In this document: piece after piece, positions 17,544-27,012 of the stretch
How the letters are laid out: each line of letters begins with the position of its first letter
Position numbering within the stretch: position 1 is the first letter of the stretch
The notes under the pieces: model-generated
The model's database searches: none
What the model was told of the DNA's origin: nothing
Seen by the model: the letters and a program-made list of their open reading frames with translations, nothing else
Source of the DNA: Acidovorax sp. sic0104
GTDB taxonomy: Bacteria; Pseudomonadota; Gammaproteobacteria; Burkholderiales; Burkholderiaceae_C
Assembly (NCBI RefSeq): GCF_019219095.1
Contig: NZ_JAHUWH010000001.1
Location: forward strand, 434,001 to 498,000
DNA length: 64,000 bases
Direction of reading: 5' to 3'
Made by a program: the position numbers and the translations under genes

Positions 17544-18506
17544 ATGGGTTTGTTTTTTCTCAAGCGGTTCATCACGCTCCTGGCCACGCTGATAGGCGCT
17601 TCCGTCGTTGTCTTCCTGGTGCTGGAGATCCTGCCCGGCAACGCGGCGCAGATGCTCATGGGGCCAGACGCCTCCCCCGAGGCCGTGGCAGCCCTGGCCG
17701 CCAAGCTGGGCCTGGACCAGCCCGCCATGCAGCGCTACTGGGAGTGGGTCAGTGGCCTGGTGGTGGGCGACATGGGCAATAGCTATGCCTACAGCACCCC
17801 CGTGCTGGAGCTGGTGCTCGAACGCCTGGCCCTCACGGTGCCGCTGGCGCTGATGGCCATGGTGATCACCACGGTGCTGGCGCTCATTGCGGGCGTGTAT
17901 TCGGCCTCGCGCCACAACAAGATAGGCGACGTGGGCGTGATGGGCCTGGCGCAGATCGGTATCGCCATTCCCAACTTCTGGTTCGCCATCCTGTTGATCC
18001 TGCTGTTCTCGGTCAAGCTGCAGTGGTTCTCGGCCGGGGGGTTTCCGGGCTGGACCGAGGACGCCGGCGGCGGTCCGCTGGAGGCCTTGAAGGCGCTGCT
18101 GCTGCCCGCCATCGCGCTTGCCGTGGTGCAGGCCGCCATCCTGGCGCGCATCACGCGCTCGGCGGTGCTCGAAGTGCTGCGCGAGGACTTCGTGCGCACC
18201 GCGCGCGCCAAGGGGCTGTCGCAGCGCGCCGCGCTCTGGGGCCATGTGCTGCGCAACGCCATGATCCCGGTGATCACCGTCATGGGGCTGCAGTTCGCCA
18301 ACCTGCTGGCGGGCACCATCGTGGTGGAAAACGTGTTCTACCTGCCGGGCCTGGGCCGACTGATCTTTCAGTCCATCTCCAACCGCGACCTCATCGTGGT
18401 GCGCAATTGCGTGATGCTGCTCGCCGCCATGGTGGTCATCGTCAACTTCGTCGTGGACATCCTGTACGCCGTGATCGACCCGCGCGTGAAGGCCTCCGAC
18501 ATCTGA
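17544..18506 (+). CDS. Dipeptide/oligopeptide ABC transporter permease (DppB-like)
   Basis: 320 residues from the ATG at 17544 (M-G-L-F-F-L-K-R-F). Six predicted membrane helices, the first at about 8-30, and the DppB-type EAA loop around 210-240 (R-T-A-R-A-K-G-L-S, H-V-L-R-N-A-M-I-P). Pairs with the next gene to form the inner-membrane channel. The stop is 6 bp before the next ATG. The operon continues with two ATPases and a binding protein. Confidence 0.92.
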   Translation: MGLFFLKRFITLLATLIGASVVVFLVLEILPGNAAQMLMGPDASPEAVAALAAKLGLDQPAMQRYWEWVSGLVVGDMGNSYAYSTPVLELVLERLALTVPLALMAMVITTVLALIAGVYSASRHNKIGDVGVMGLAQIGIAIPNFWFAILLILLFSVKLQWFSAGGFPGWTEDAGGGPLEALKALLLPAIALAVVQAAILARITRSAVLEVLREDFVRTARAKGLSQRAALWGHVLRNAMIPVITVMGLQFANLLAGTIVVENVFYLPGLGRLIFQSISNRDLIVVRNCVMLLAAMVVIVNFVVDILYAVIDPRVKASDI

Positions 18507-18512
18507 TCCCCC

Positions 18513-19385
18513 ATGAGCGCCGCCACATCCATCCCCCCCCCCTCCGCTACTCCAGGCTGGCTGCACCGCGCGCTGCGCCACCGCAGCTTCGTCATCGGCG
18601 CCGTGCTGTCGCTGTTGCTGCTGGTAGCCGCCGCGCTGTCGCTGGTCTGGACGCCTTGGTCGCCGTATGAGATGGATCTGGCCTCCAAGCTCCAGCCGCC
18701 CACGCACAAGCACTGGCTGGGCACGGATGCCTTCGGGCGCGACGTGGCCTCGCTGCTGCTGGTGGGGGCGCGCAACTCCATCCTGGTGGGCGTGATCGCC
18801 GTGGGCATTGGCCTGACCATCGGCACGGCGCTGGGCCTGCTGGCCGCGGCCAGGCGCGGCTGGGTCGAAGAGCTCATCATGCGGCTGGCGGACTTCACCT
18901 TCGCCTTCCCGGCCATCCTGTCGGCCATCATGATGACGGCGGTGTTCGGCGCGGGCATCGTCAACTCCATCATCGCCATCGGCATCTTCAACATCCCGAC
19001 GTTCGCGCGGGTCACGCGCGCATCGGCCAATGCGGTGTGGTCGCGTGAGTACATCATGGCATCGCGCGCGTGCGGCAAGGGCAGCTGGCGCATCACCCTC
19101 GAGCATGTGCTGCCCAACATCCTGTCGGTGCTCATCGTGCAGGCCACCATCCAGTTCGCCATCGCCATCCTGGCCGAGGCCGCGCTGTCGTACCTGGGCC
19201 TGGGCACCCAGCCGCCCCAGCCCTCGTGGGGCCGCATGCTCAGCGAGGCCCAGACGCTCATGTTCCAGGCCCCGCTGCTGGCCGTGTGGCCCGGGGTGGC
19301 GATTGCTTTTGCCGTGCTGGGCCTGAATCTATTGGGCGACGGCCTGCGCGACCTGCTCGATCCTCGCCTTTCAAGGAAGAGATGA
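18513..19385 (+). CDS. Dipeptide/oligopeptide ABC transporter permease (DppC-like)
   Basis: 290 residues, second channel subunit with the N-terminal extension typical of DppC. The Y-E-M-D-L ... H-W-L-G-T-D-A-F-G-R-D segment near 50-75 and the EAA loop R-A-C-G-K-G-S-W-R near 185 are clear. Codons 7-10 contain a run of ten C (18533-18542), a slippage-prone tract that could switch the gene off by frameshift. A family A repeat follows its stop immediately, in the middle of the operon. Confidence 0.92.
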   Translation: MSAATSIPPPSATPGWLHRALRHRSFVIGAVLSLLLLVAAALSLVWTPWSPYEMDLASKLQPPTHKHWLGTDAFGRDVASLLLVGARNSILVGVIAVGIGLTIGTALGLLAAARRGWVEELIMRLADFTFAFPAILSAIMMTAVFGAGIVNSIIAIGIFNIPTFARVTRASANAVWSREYIMASRACGKGSWRITLEHVLPNILSVLIVQATIQFAIAILAEAALSYLGLGTQPPQPSWGRMLSEAQTLMFQAPLLAVWPGVAIAFAVLGLNLLGDGLRDLLDPRLSRKR

Positions 19386-19505
19386 CACCCCCTGAGTCGC
19401 TTCGCGCCTTCCCCCTCTCCTGCGGGAGGGGGACGCACCCGGTGCACGCAAGCAAAGCGCCGCATCCGCAGCCTGGCGGCCCTTGCACGGGTGCACTGGC
19501 CTGGC
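19386..19505 (+). repeat. 3'-anchored repeat, family A copy 1
   Basis: Begins directly after the TGA of the permease: CACCCCCTGAGTCGCTTCGC, then CCTTCCCCCTCTC/GGGAGGGGGA hairpin, then ACGCACCCGGTG ... GCACTGGCCTGGC. Same layout as six other copies in the window. It separates the permease genes from the ATPase genes and could end or attenuate transcription. Confidence 0.8.
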
Positions 19506-19582
19506 GCATGCCTGCTCAACGGCAGCGCCGGGTGCGATGGACAACTGATAAAAACCACTGCGACCGATGAAGACCCGCTGCC

Positions 19583-20620
19583 ATGCCTTTGCTTGAAGTC
19601 TCCAACCTCCGCATCCGACTGCAGACCCACCGGGGTCCGGCCGATGCCGTGCGCGGCGTGAGCTTTTCGCTGGCACGCGGCGAAACCCTGGGCCTGATCG
19701 GCGAGTCGGGCTGCGGCAAATCCATCACCGCCATGTCGCTCATGGGCCTGCTGCCCGACAGCGCGCAGGTCACGGGCAGCATCCGCTTCGACGGCGAAGA
19801 GCTGGTGGGCCGCACCGATGCCCAGATGTGCGCCATGCGCGGCAACCGCATCGGCATGGTGTTCCAGGAGCCCATGACGGCGCTGAACCCCGTGCACACC
19901 ATCGGTCGCCAGGTGGCCGAGCCGCTGCGCCTGCACCGCGGCATGGGCGCGGCCGATGCCCGCAAGGAAGCCATTTCGCTGCTGGACCGTGTGGGCATCC
20001 CCAACGCGGCGCAGCGCTTCGACGCCTACCCGCACCAGTTCTCGGGCGGGCAGCGCCAGCGCATCACCATCGCCATGGCCCTGGCCTGCGGGCCCGACCT
20101 GCTGATCGCCGACGAGCCCACCACGGCGCTCGATGTGACCATCCAGCAGCAGATCCTGGACCTCATCAGCGACCTGGTGGCCGAGCGCAACATGGCGCTG
20201 ATCCTCATCTCGCACGACCTGGGCGTGATCTCGCAGAACGTCGACCGCATGATGGTGATGTACGGCGGCAGCGTGGTCGAGAGCGGCTCCACGGCCTCCG
20301 TCTTCTCCGCGATGACCCACCCCTACACCCGAGGTCTGTTCGCTGCACGGCCCCACCTGGGCGCCGTGCATGCGCCCGGCCAGCGCCCTCGCCTGTCCAC
20401 CATTCCCGGCACGGTGCCCGAGCTCGTGGACCTGCCCGCCGGCTGCCCCTTCGCGGGCCGCTGCAGCTACACCATCGACGCCTGCCACCACGAGCAGCCT
20501 GCGGCCACGCTGGTGTCCACCGATGCCGATGGCGACCACGTGGTGCGCTGCATCCGCAGCGAAGCCGTTGCCGCGGCGCAGAGCGCCCAGGCGCCGAACG
20601 TGGTGGAGGTCGCAGCATGA
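19583..20620 (+). CDS. Dipeptide/oligopeptide ABC transporter ATPase (DppD-like)
   Basis: 345 residues. Walker A G-E-S-G-C-G-K-S near residue 40, Q-loop in M-V-F-Q-E-P, signature F-S-G-G-Q-R-Q-R near 153, Walker B L-L-I-A-D-E-P and H-loop I-S-H-D-L. The C-terminal oligopeptide/dipeptide domain has the [15 protein letters not shown] Cys-rich loop, which in DppD proteins can bind a 4Fe-4S cluster. Overlaps the next ATPase by 4 bp (ATGA). Confidence 0.94.
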   Translation: MPLLEVSNLRIRLQTHRGPADAVRGVSFSLARGETLGLIGESGCGKSITAMSLMGLLPDSAQVTGSIRFDGEELVGRTDAQMCAMRGNRIGMVFQEPMTALNPVHTIGRQVAEPLRLHRGMGAADARKEAISLLDRVGIPNAAQRFDAYPHQFSGGQRQRITIAMALACGPDLLIADEPTTALDVTIQQQILDLISDLVAERNMALILISHDLGVISQNVDRMMVMYGGSVVESGSTASVFSAMTHPYTRGLFAARPHLGAVHAPGQRPRLSTIPGTVPELVDLPAGCPFAGRCSYTIDACHHEQPAATLVSTDADGDHVVRCIRSEAVAAAQSAQAPNVVEVAA

Positions 20621-21540
20621 ACCACGTCACCGCTCAAGCCGCAGAGACCACGGGGGGCGGCGCCACCGCGACGCCCGCCGAGGCGCTGCTGCAAGTCAAA
20701 GACCTCGTGCGCGAATACACGCTGCCGCGCGAACATCTGTTCCATCCGCCGGGCACGGTGAAGGCGCTCAACGGCGTGAGCTTTTCGGTCGCCCCCGGCC
20801 GCAGCCTGGGCATCGTGGGCGAATCGGGCTCGGGCAAGTCCACGCTCGCGCGCCTGGTGATGGCGCTGGACGCGCCCACCTCGGGCACGGTGCACCTGCT
20901 GGGCCGTGACCTGCACCGCCTGCCCGCCGCCGCGCTGCGCGAGGCCCGGCGCGACTTCCAGATGGTGTTCCAGGATCCCTACGGCTCGCTCGACCCGCGC
21001 CAGACGGTCGAGCGCATCGTGACCGAGCCACTGCAGGCGCAGGGCCTGACCACGCGCACGGAGCAGCGCGAGCAGGCCGCCCAGGTGCTGTCGCAGGTGG
21101 GCCTGCGCACCAACGACCTTGGCAAGTACCCGCACGAGTTCTCCGGCGGCCAGCGCCAGCGCATTGCCATCGCCCGCGCCCTCATCACGCGCCCGCGCCT
21201 CATCGTGGCGGACGAGCCCGTGAGCGCGCTGGACGTCTCCGTGCAGGCCCAGGTGCTGAACCTGATGCAGGACCTGCAGCAGGAGTTCGGCATCACCTAC
21301 ATGCTGATCAGCCACGACCTCGCGGTGGTCAACCACCTGTGCGACGAAGTGGTGGTGCTGTACCAGGGCCGCATCGTCGAGCGCGGCTCGCCGGCCGAAT
21401 TGTTCCGCAACGCACAGCACCCCTACACGCAGTCGCTGGTGGGCGCCGTGCCCCAGGTGCAGCCTGGCCGCGCCCGGGCGCGCCGCGCGGCTGCGGCCGC
21501 TGCTGCAGCAACGGCCGCTGCCACCACGAAAACCGCATAA
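20617..21540 (+). CDS. Dipeptide/oligopeptide ABC transporter ATPase (DppF-like)
   Basis: 307 residues from the ATG overlapping the previous stop. Walker A G-E-S-G-S-G-K-S, signature F-S-G-G-Q-R-Q-R, Walker B I-V-A-D-E-P-V-S-A-L-D and H-loop I-S-H-D-L are intact. It lacks the DppF-type Cys-rich tail and instead ends in about 25 residues of Arg/Ala/Thr low complexity. Together with the DppD-like subunit it would form the heterodimeric motor. Confidence 0.93.
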   Translation: MNHVTAQAAETTGGGATATPAEALLQVKDLVREYTLPREHLFHPPGTVKALNGVSFSVAPGRSLGIVGESGSGKSTLARLVMALDAPTSGTVHLLGRDLHRLPAAALREARRDFQMVFQDPYGSLDPRQTVERIVTEPLQAQGLTTRTEQREQAAQVLSQVGLRTNDLGKYPHEFSGGQRQRIAIARALITRPRLIVADEPVSALDVSVQAQVLNLMQDLQQEFGITYMLISHDLAVVNHLCDEVVVLYQGRIVERGSPAELFRNAQHPYTQSLVGAVPQVQPGRARARRAAAAAAAATAAATTKTA

Positions 21541-21647
21541 CCAAATGCGCGCGTGATGGTGTAAAACGCTTTTGTGTTCCCTGGTAACAATTTGCACCGG
21601 GGCTTTTGTCTGGTTGATGTCTGGTCTTTAGTCTGGAGTATCCGAAC

Positions 21648-23138
21648 ATGCTGAACCGCCGTACCGTCCTTGCCACTGGCGCCATCGCCGCCGTGCCCCT
21701 GTCCACCCCCCTCGGCGCGCTGGCGCAAGGCCGCAAAGATGCGGTGACGCTGGCCATGACGCTGGAGCCTCCAGGCCTGGACCCTACCGCCGGCGCTGCA
21801 TCCGCGATCGCCGAGATCGTCCAGTACAACATCTTCGAGACACTCACCAAGATCAACGCCGACGGCAGCGTCTCGCCCCTGCTGGCCGAGAGCTGGGAAG
21901 TCTCGCCCGACCTCAAGACCTACACCTTCAAGCTGCGCCGTGGCGTGAAGTTCCAGAACGGCGAGCCCTTCACGGCCGCCGCCGTGAAGTTCTCGTACGA
22001 CCGCGCGGGCGGCGAGAAAAGCACCAACAAGGACAAGCGCACGTTTGCCAACCTCACCACGCAGGTGGTGGACGACTTCACCGTCGTGGTGCTGAACAAG
22101 GACATCGACCCCGACCTGCTGTTCGTGCTGGGCCAGGCCACGTCCATCATCGTGGAGCCCAAGAGCGCCGACGGCAACGCCAACAAGCCCGTGGGCACCG
22201 GCCCCTACCAGCTCAACGCCTGGAACAAGGGTTCCTCCGTCGTGCTGACCGCGTGGGAAGGTTTCCGTGATGCCAAGGCGCTCAAGATCAAGCGCGCCAC
22301 CTTCCGCTTCATCTCCGACCCCGCCGCGCAAGTGGCCGCATTGCTGGCCGGCGACGTGGATGCCTTCCCCCGCGTCACGCCCCGCAGCGTGCCGCAGTTC
22401 AAGGGCAACCCGCGCTTCCAGGTGGTGGTCAGCGGCTCGCGCGCCAAGACCATCCTGGCCATCAACAACGGCAAGAAGCCGCTCGATGACGTGCGCGTGC
22501 GCCGCGCCATTGCCGCTGCCATCGACCGCAAGGCCGTGATCGAAGGCGCGGGCGACGGCTACGGCGCGCCCATCGGCAGCCACTACGTGCCCGGCGCTTT
22601 CGGCTATGTGGACACCACCGGCGTGAACCCCTACGACCCCGAGAAGGCCAAGAAGCTGCTGGCCGAAGCCGGCATCAAGACGCCGCTGGAGCTGACCCTG
22701 ACGCTGCCGCCCACCCCCTACGCACGGCAGGGTGGCGAAGTGGTGGCCGCCCAGCTGGCCAAGGTCGGCATCATCGCCAAGATCCAGAACGTGGAATGGG
22801 CGCAGTGGCTCAGCGGCACCTATGGCAGCAAGAACTACGACCTGACCATCATCAGCCACGTCGAGCCCTTCGACCTGGGCAACTTCGCCAAGCCCGACTA
22901 CTACTGGGCCTACAACTCGCCCAAGTTCAACGAGCTGTTCAACCAGATCAAGAACGCCGCCCGCCCCGCCGACCGCTCGCGCCTGCTGGGCGAAGCGCAG
23001 CGCCTGCTGGCGCAGGACTCGGTGCACGCCTTCCTGTACTCCAACCAATGGATCACGGTGGCCAACAAGAACCTCAAGGGGCTGTGGAAAGACATGCCCG
23101 TGTTCGTGAACGACATCTCGTCGCTCTCCTGGTCTTGA
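21648..23138 (+). CDS. Periplasmic peptide-binding protein of the ABC transporter (SBP family 5)
   Basis: 496 residues. The N-terminus M-L-N-R-R-T-V-L-A-T-G with a hydrophobic stretch to A-L-A-Q looks like a Sec or twin-arginine signal peptide. The mature protein shows the family 5 features P-x-x-L-D-P at 45-50, the L-A-E-S-W-E-V-S-P-D segment and F-Q-N-G-E-P-F-T-A. A good TGGAG ribosome site precedes the ATG. Likely ligands are dipeptides, oligopeptides or related amides; the amidase gene that follows hints at amide-bond substrates. A family A repeat starts 2 bp after the stop. Confidence 0.92.
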   Translation: MLNRRTVLATGAIAAVPLSTPLGALAQGRKDAVTLAMTLEPPGLDPTAGAASAIAEIVQYNIFETLTKINADGSVSPLLAESWEVSPDLKTYTFKLRRGVKFQNGEPFTAAAVKFSYDRAGGEKSTNKDKRTFANLTTQVVDDFTVVVLNKDIDPDLLFVLGQATSIIVEPKSADGNANKPVGTGPYQLNAWNKGSSVVLTAWEGFRDAKALKIKRATFRFISDPAAQVAALLAGDVDAFPRVTPRSVPQFKGNPRFQVVVSGSRAKTILAINNGKKPLDDVRVRRAIAAAIDRKAVIEGAGDGYGAPIGSHYVPGAFGYVDTTGVNPYDPEKAKKLLAEAGIKTPLELTLTLPPTPYARQGGEVVAAQLAKVGIIAKIQNVEWAQWLSGTYGSKNYDLTIISHVEPFDLGNFAKPDYYWAYNSPKFNELFNQIKNAARPADRSRLLGEAQRLLAQDSVHAFLYSNQWITVANKNLKGLWKDMPVFVNDISSLSWS

Positions 23139-23140
23139 GA

Positions 23141-23262
23141 TGAAGCACCCCCTGAGTCGCTTCGCGCCTTCCCCCTCTCTCGACTCGCTGCGCGAGTCGG
23201 GAGGGGGACGCCCCCGGTGCGGCGGGGCGGCCCTTGCACGGGGGCACTGGCCCTGGCCGCGC
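23141..23262 (+). repeat. 3'-anchored repeat, family A copy 2
   Basis: TGAAGCACCCCCTGAGTCGC, CGCGCCTTCCCCC, an inner CGACTCGCTGCGCGAGTCG palindrome, GGGAGGGGGACGC, then CCCTTGCACGGGGGCACTGG. Starts 2 bp after the binding-protein stop in the same direction. Confidence 0.8.
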
Positions 23263-23332
23263 CAGTTTTGTGGGCTGGGGGCGGCGCGCTGCGCAATGGA
23301 TCACTAAAACGAGTGGGAGTGAATTGCTCCCA

Positions 23333-23382
23333 AAACAATAGCTGCTAGCGCTTCACCAGCAAGCGGTAGCAGCCTTTTTTAC
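23333..23382 (-). repeat. Dispersed hairpin repeat, family B copy 2
   Basis: On the minus strand GGCTGCTACCGCTTGCTGGT then GAAGCGCTAGCAGCTATTG. The CTACCGCTT and AAGCGCTAG arms can pair. Lies just upstream of the amidase start. Confidence 0.7.
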
Positions 23383-23398
23383 TTGTAGAACTCCCGAC

Positions 23399-24802
23399 AT
23401 GACTGCCTTGCACGACCTGCCCGCCCACGAACTCCTGGCCGCCTACCGCCAGCGCACACTCTCTCCGGTGGAGGTCACGCAGGCCGTGCTGGCGCACATC
23501 GAGCGCTGGGAGCCCCACATCCAGGCCACCTACCTGCTGCGGCCCGAGGCCGCCCTGGCGCAGGCCCGTGCGTCGGAAGCCCGCTGGCACAAGGGCGAGC
23601 CCCTGGGCCTGCTGGACGGCGTGCCCAGCACCATCAAGGAAAACATCTCGACCGAGGGCGACCCTACGCCGCTGGGCACGGCTGCCGTGGACCTCGCGCC
23701 CGCAGCGGCCGATGCCCCGCCGGCCGCGCGCATGCGCGAGGCGGGTGCCGTCATCGTCGCCAAGACCACCATGCCCGACTACGGCATGCTGTCCTCCGGC
23801 CTGTCCACCTTCCACCCGCTCTCGCGCAACCCGTGGGATGTGAGCAAGGGCCCCGGGGGCTCCAGCGCGGGCGGCGGCGCGGCGGCTGCCGCAGGCTACG
23901 GCCCGCTGCACATCGGCACCGACATCGGTGGATCTTTGCGACTGCCTGCCAGCTGGTGCGGCATCTTCAGCTTGAAGCCCAGCCTGGGCCGCATCCCGAT
24001 CGATCCGCCCTACACCGGGCGTGCCGCCGGCCCCATGACGCGCACCGTGGCCGACGCCGCGCTCATGATGCAGGTGCTCAGCCAGCCCGATGCGCGCGAC
24101 AGCATGAGCCTGCCCGCGCAGGACATCGCCTGGAGCCAGTTCGACCAGGGCACCGAGCGCCTGCGCGGCCTGCGCATCGGCTTGCTGCTGGACGCCGGCT
24201 GCGGCCTGCCCGTGGAGCCTGAGGTCAAGGCCGCCATCGAGCATGCGGCGCGCCTGATGGAGGCCGCCGGCGCGACCATCGTGCCCATGTTGCCCTTCAT
24301 GACCCAGGCCATGCTCGACGGCATGGACCACTTCTGGCGCATGCGCTCGCACACCGACCTGCAGGCCCTGCCCGCTGCGCGCCGGGAGAAAGTGCTGCCC
24401 TACATCCGCACCTGGGCCGACAGCGCCGCAGGCATGAGCGGCACCGAGGTCTTCAACGCCAGCCACCAGTTCCATCTGACGCGCGTGGCAGCCGTCAAAG
24501 CCTGCAGCGCGTTCGACTACGTGATCTCTCCCGTGGCACCCAATGTCGCCTTCCAGGCGGAGCTGCCCTCTCCCACCAACGACCCGCTGCGCCCTCTGGA
24601 GCACATCGGCTTCACCGTGCCGTTCAACATGTCCGAGCAGCCCGCAGCGTCGGTCAACTGTGGCTACACCGATGCAGGCCTTCCCGTCGGCCTGCAGATC
24701 GCCGGCGCGCGTTTCGACGACCTGGGGGTGCTGCAGGTGGCCCGCGCCTTCGAGCTCATCCGCGATCCGCAAAAGCCTTGGCCACAGCCTCCCGTTGCGT
24801 GA
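23399..24802 (+). CDS. Amidase (amidase-signature family)
   Basis: 467 residues. Hydrolyses carboxylic amides by a Ser-cisSer-Lys triad: the Lys is in G-V-P-S-T-I-K-E-N near residue 81, the serines in G-G-S-S-A-G-G-G and G-T-D-I-G-G-S-L-R near 157-181. No signal peptide, so cytoplasmic. Many relatives are annotated GatA-like, but no gatB or gatC is adjacent, and the position after a peptide/amide uptake operon suggests catabolism of an imported amide. The exact substrate is unknown. The operon link is not certain because two repeats lie between it and the binding-protein gene. Confidence 0.9.
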   Translation: MTALHDLPAHELLAAYRQRTLSPVEVTQAVLAHIERWEPHIQATYLLRPEAALAQARASEARWHKGEPLGLLDGVPSTIKENISTEGDPTPLGTAAVDLAPAAADAPPAARMREAGAVIVAKTTMPDYGMLSSGLSTFHPLSRNPWDVSKGPGGSSAGGGAAAAAGYGPLHIGTDIGGSLRLPASWCGIFSLKPSLGRIPIDPPYTGRAAGPMTRTVADAALMMQVLSQPDARDSMSLPAQDIAWSQFDQGTERLRGLRIGLLLDAGCGLPVEPEVKAAIEHAARLMEAAGATIVPMLPFMTQAMLDGMDHFWRMRSHTDLQALPAARREKVLPYIRTWADSAAGMSGTEVFNASHQFHLTRVAAVKACSAFDYVISPVAPNVAFQAELPSPTNDPLRPLEHIGFTVPFNMSEQPAASVNCGYTDAGLPVGLQIAGARFDDLGVLQVARAFELIRDPQKPWPQPPVA

Positions 24803-24908
24803 GCATGGCGGTAGCAGCGCGGGGTTCGATGCACGGCGGTTGTTGATGTAACCTTGCGCAGTCCCGCCGGCCTTGCGCGGCCACCCCCACACCTGACCAC
24901 ACCACCGC

Positions 24909-25517
24909 ATGGACCTTCTCATCATGGCGATCCTGATTGCCACCGGCACCTTCATGCTCAACGCCAAGGAGCAGCGCAGGCGCATCGTGCTGCTGGGCAG
25001 CCACCTGGGCCACTACCAGATCGAAAAGCTGATGGAGGCCCTGACCGATGGCTACCTGCGTGCCCTGGGCGAGAGCACCGACGAGCGGCGCGACCAGATC
25101 TGGAGCCTGCTGAGCACCACCGAGCTGCAACTGAGCGAGCAGTTCAGCCGCTTCGCCGCCGACTTCGCCAAGGTGGGCGAGGAACAAACGCGGGTCAGCC
25201 GCCTGTCCATGGCTTTTCCCTTTGTCGAGAAGCTGCTGCCCGCGCTGACCTTCGACATGCGCAAGGCCCTGGCCATCCACGCACGCGGCATCGCGCACGT
25301 GGTGCAGAACACCGGCCACCTGTCGCCCAAGGACCGGGCCTACATGATGACGGCCGAGCTTTTCCTCATGCAGCACACCTGCCACTGGTTCTGCAAATCC
25401 AGGACCATTGCCACCGCCCGCATGCTGGCCCGCCACCAGACCCCGCACGAGCAGCTTGTCGCGTCCGTGTCGGCCGAGACGCGCAGCGCCTACAACACCC
25501 TGATCAAGGGCGGCTGA
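24909..25517 (+). CDS. Hypothetical protein with N-terminal membrane anchor
   Basis: 202 residues, not recognised. Residues 4-17 (L-I-M-A-I-L-I-A-T-G-T-F-M-L) form a short hydrophobic segment that could be a membrane anchor; the rest is soluble, mostly helical, with charged stretches (E-Q-R-R-R, D-E-R-R-D) and a histidine-rich centre. No catalytic signature seen. Starts 106 bp after the amidase gene with no repeat between. Codon use is typical of neighbours, so it is probably a lineage-specific resident gene. Confidence 0.75.
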   Translation: MDLLIMAILIATGTFMLNAKEQRRRIVLLGSHLGHYQIEKLMEALTDGYLRALGESTDERRDQIWSLLSTTELQLSEQFSRFAADFAKVGEEQTRVSRLSMAFPFVEKLLPALTFDMRKALAIHARGIAHVVQNTGHLSPKDRAYMMTAELFLMQHTCHWFCKSRTIATARMLARHQTPHEQLVASVSAETRSAYNTLIKGG

Positions 25518-25576
25518 TGCCAATGCGCCCCCACCCATGCAACCCGCCCGCGCTGAGCCTGCCGCAGCGCAGTGCA

Positions 25577-25603
25577 GGGCTTCGACAGGCTCAGCCCGAA
25601 CGG
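25577..25603 (+). repeat. REP-like palindrome, family C copy 2
   Basis: GGGCTTCGACAGGCTCAGCC followed by CGAACGG, matching the copy at 16806-16831. It lies just upstream of the next gene and argues against that gene starting earlier. Confidence 0.7.
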
Positions 25604-25653
25604 TGAGCGGTGATGGGATGCGCATCCGAGCAATGGACCGCCACAATGCCTCC

Positions 25654-27012
25654 ATGCAGCACACCCCATTGACCGACAGCCTGGGCAACCCGGTCACTCT
25701 GCGCAACGCCGCGAGCGCAGCAGCGCTGAACGACTTCGTGGAAGGCTTCATCGCCTGCGAAGCCCGCGCCGTGAACGTGCTGGGTGCGGCGCACGACACC
25801 AGCGCCATCGTGCAGGCCAGTTGCGCCGCGCTGCACATGTTTGCGGAGTCGGCCGACGCACCCAGCAATGCACGCCCCTTCATCGACCAGGCCCTTGCCA
25901 GCGCGCCACAGGCCAGCGAGCGCGAGCAGCGCTTCGTCGCCGCCGTCGCCGCCTGGGTGGACGGCGACCTGCCCCGCGCCATCGCCCTGCACGAAGAACA
26001 GGCCCGGCTGCACCCGCGCGACCTCGCATCGCTCAAGCTCGGCCAGTACCACTTGTTCAACCGCGGCGACTCGCCCGGCATGCTGCGCCTGGCGCTGCAG
26101 GCCCTGCCCGCCGCTGCCGACGTGCCCTACCTGCACGGCATGCTCGCCTTTGGCTGGGAGCAATGCCACCTGCTGGCCCAGGCCGAAGCCGCCGCACGCC
26201 ACGCCGTCCACCTGTGCCGCAAGGAGCCCTGGGCCCACCACGCGCTGGCCCACGTGATGCTGACCCAGGGGCGCATCGCCGAAGGCTCGGATTTCCTCGC
26301 CAGCGTGAGCGACACCTGGACGGACCTGAACTCCTTCATGGTGACCCACAACTGGTGGCACCAGGCGCTCTTCCTGCTGGAGCAGGACCGCCACGCCGAC
26401 GTGCTGGCGCTCTACGATCAGCAGGTCTGGGGCGTGGTCAAGGAATACACGCAGGACCAGATCAACGCCGTCTCGCTGCTGGCGCGGCTGGAACTGGCGG
26501 GCGTCAACGTGGGCGCCGCCCGCTGGGCCGATGTGGCCGACCACCTTGCGCTGCGCCTGTCCGACCACGTGCTGCCCTTCCTCGACCTGCAGTACCTCTA
26601 CGGCCTGGCGCGCGCGGACCGCACCGAGCCCGCGCTCACCCTGCTGCGCAACATCCAGGCCCACGCCGCCACCCGCACGGAAGCGCACGAGCGCACGGTG
26701 TGGCAGCAGGTGTGCGTACCCGCCGCGCAGGGCCTGCTCGCACACGCGCAAGGAGACTGGGCCACGGCTGCGCAGCAACTGGGGCTCGCACTGCCAAGGC
26801 TCATCGAGATCGGCGGCAGCCACGCGCAGCGCGACCTGTTCCACCAGATCTGGCTGGATGCACTGCAGCGCAACGGGCAGTGGGCGGCGGTGCAGAACCT
26901 GCTGCAGCCGATGGTGAATGCGCAGCCCGAGTCGGTGCGGCTGGCGCGGCAGGCGGGGGTGGTGAATGGGGTGCTGGGGTTGCCGGCCCTCCGCACGGTG
27001 GAGCATGCCTGA
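25654..27012 (+). CDS. Tetratricopeptide repeat protein related to TTC38
   Basis: 452 residues from the ATG at 25654; in-frame ATGs at 25618 and 25633 and an open frame to 25537 exist, but the latter reads through a REP element, and no choice has a strong ribosome site. The pattern W-A-H-H-A-L-A-H-V near residue 195 and H-N-W-W-H-Q-A-L-F near 230 is characteristic of the TTC38-like family of helical repeat proteins. No signal peptide, so cytoplasmic. Function unknown; members are thought to be protein-interaction scaffolds. It overlaps the next gene's likely start by 8 bp. Confidence 0.8.
   Translation: MQHTPLTDSLGNPVTLRNAASAAALNDFVEGFIACEARAVNVLGAAHDTSAIVQASCAALHMFAESADAPSNARPFIDQALASAPQASEREQRFVAAVAAWVDGDLPRAIALHEEQARLHPRDLASLKLGQYHLFNRGDSPGMLRLALQALPAAADVPYLHGMLAFGWEQCHLLAQAEAAARHAVHLCRKEPWAHHALAHVMLTQGRIAEGSDFLASVSDTWTDLNSFMVTHNWWHQALFLLEQDRHADVLALYDQQVWGVVKEYTQDQINAVSLLARLELAGVNVGAARWADVADHLALRLSDHVLPFLDLQYLYGLARADRTEPALTLLRNIQAHAATRTEAHERTVWQQVCVPAAQGLLAHAQGDWATAAQQLGLALPRLIEIGGSHAQRDLFHQIWLDALQRNGQWAAVQNLLQPMVNAQPESVRLARQAGVVNGVLGLPALRTVEHA

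Noticed and set aside
18368-20539. 723-residue minus-strand frame across the transporter operon
   Set aside because: Antisense shadow of GC-rich genes; His/Gly/Arg-rich with no family features, while the plus strand encodes intact transporter subunits.
23399-24802. GatA subunit of Asp/Glu-tRNA amidotransferase
   Set aside because: The amidase signature is shared, but no gatB or gatC is adjacent and the gene follows a peptide/amide transporter; a catabolic amidase is more likely.
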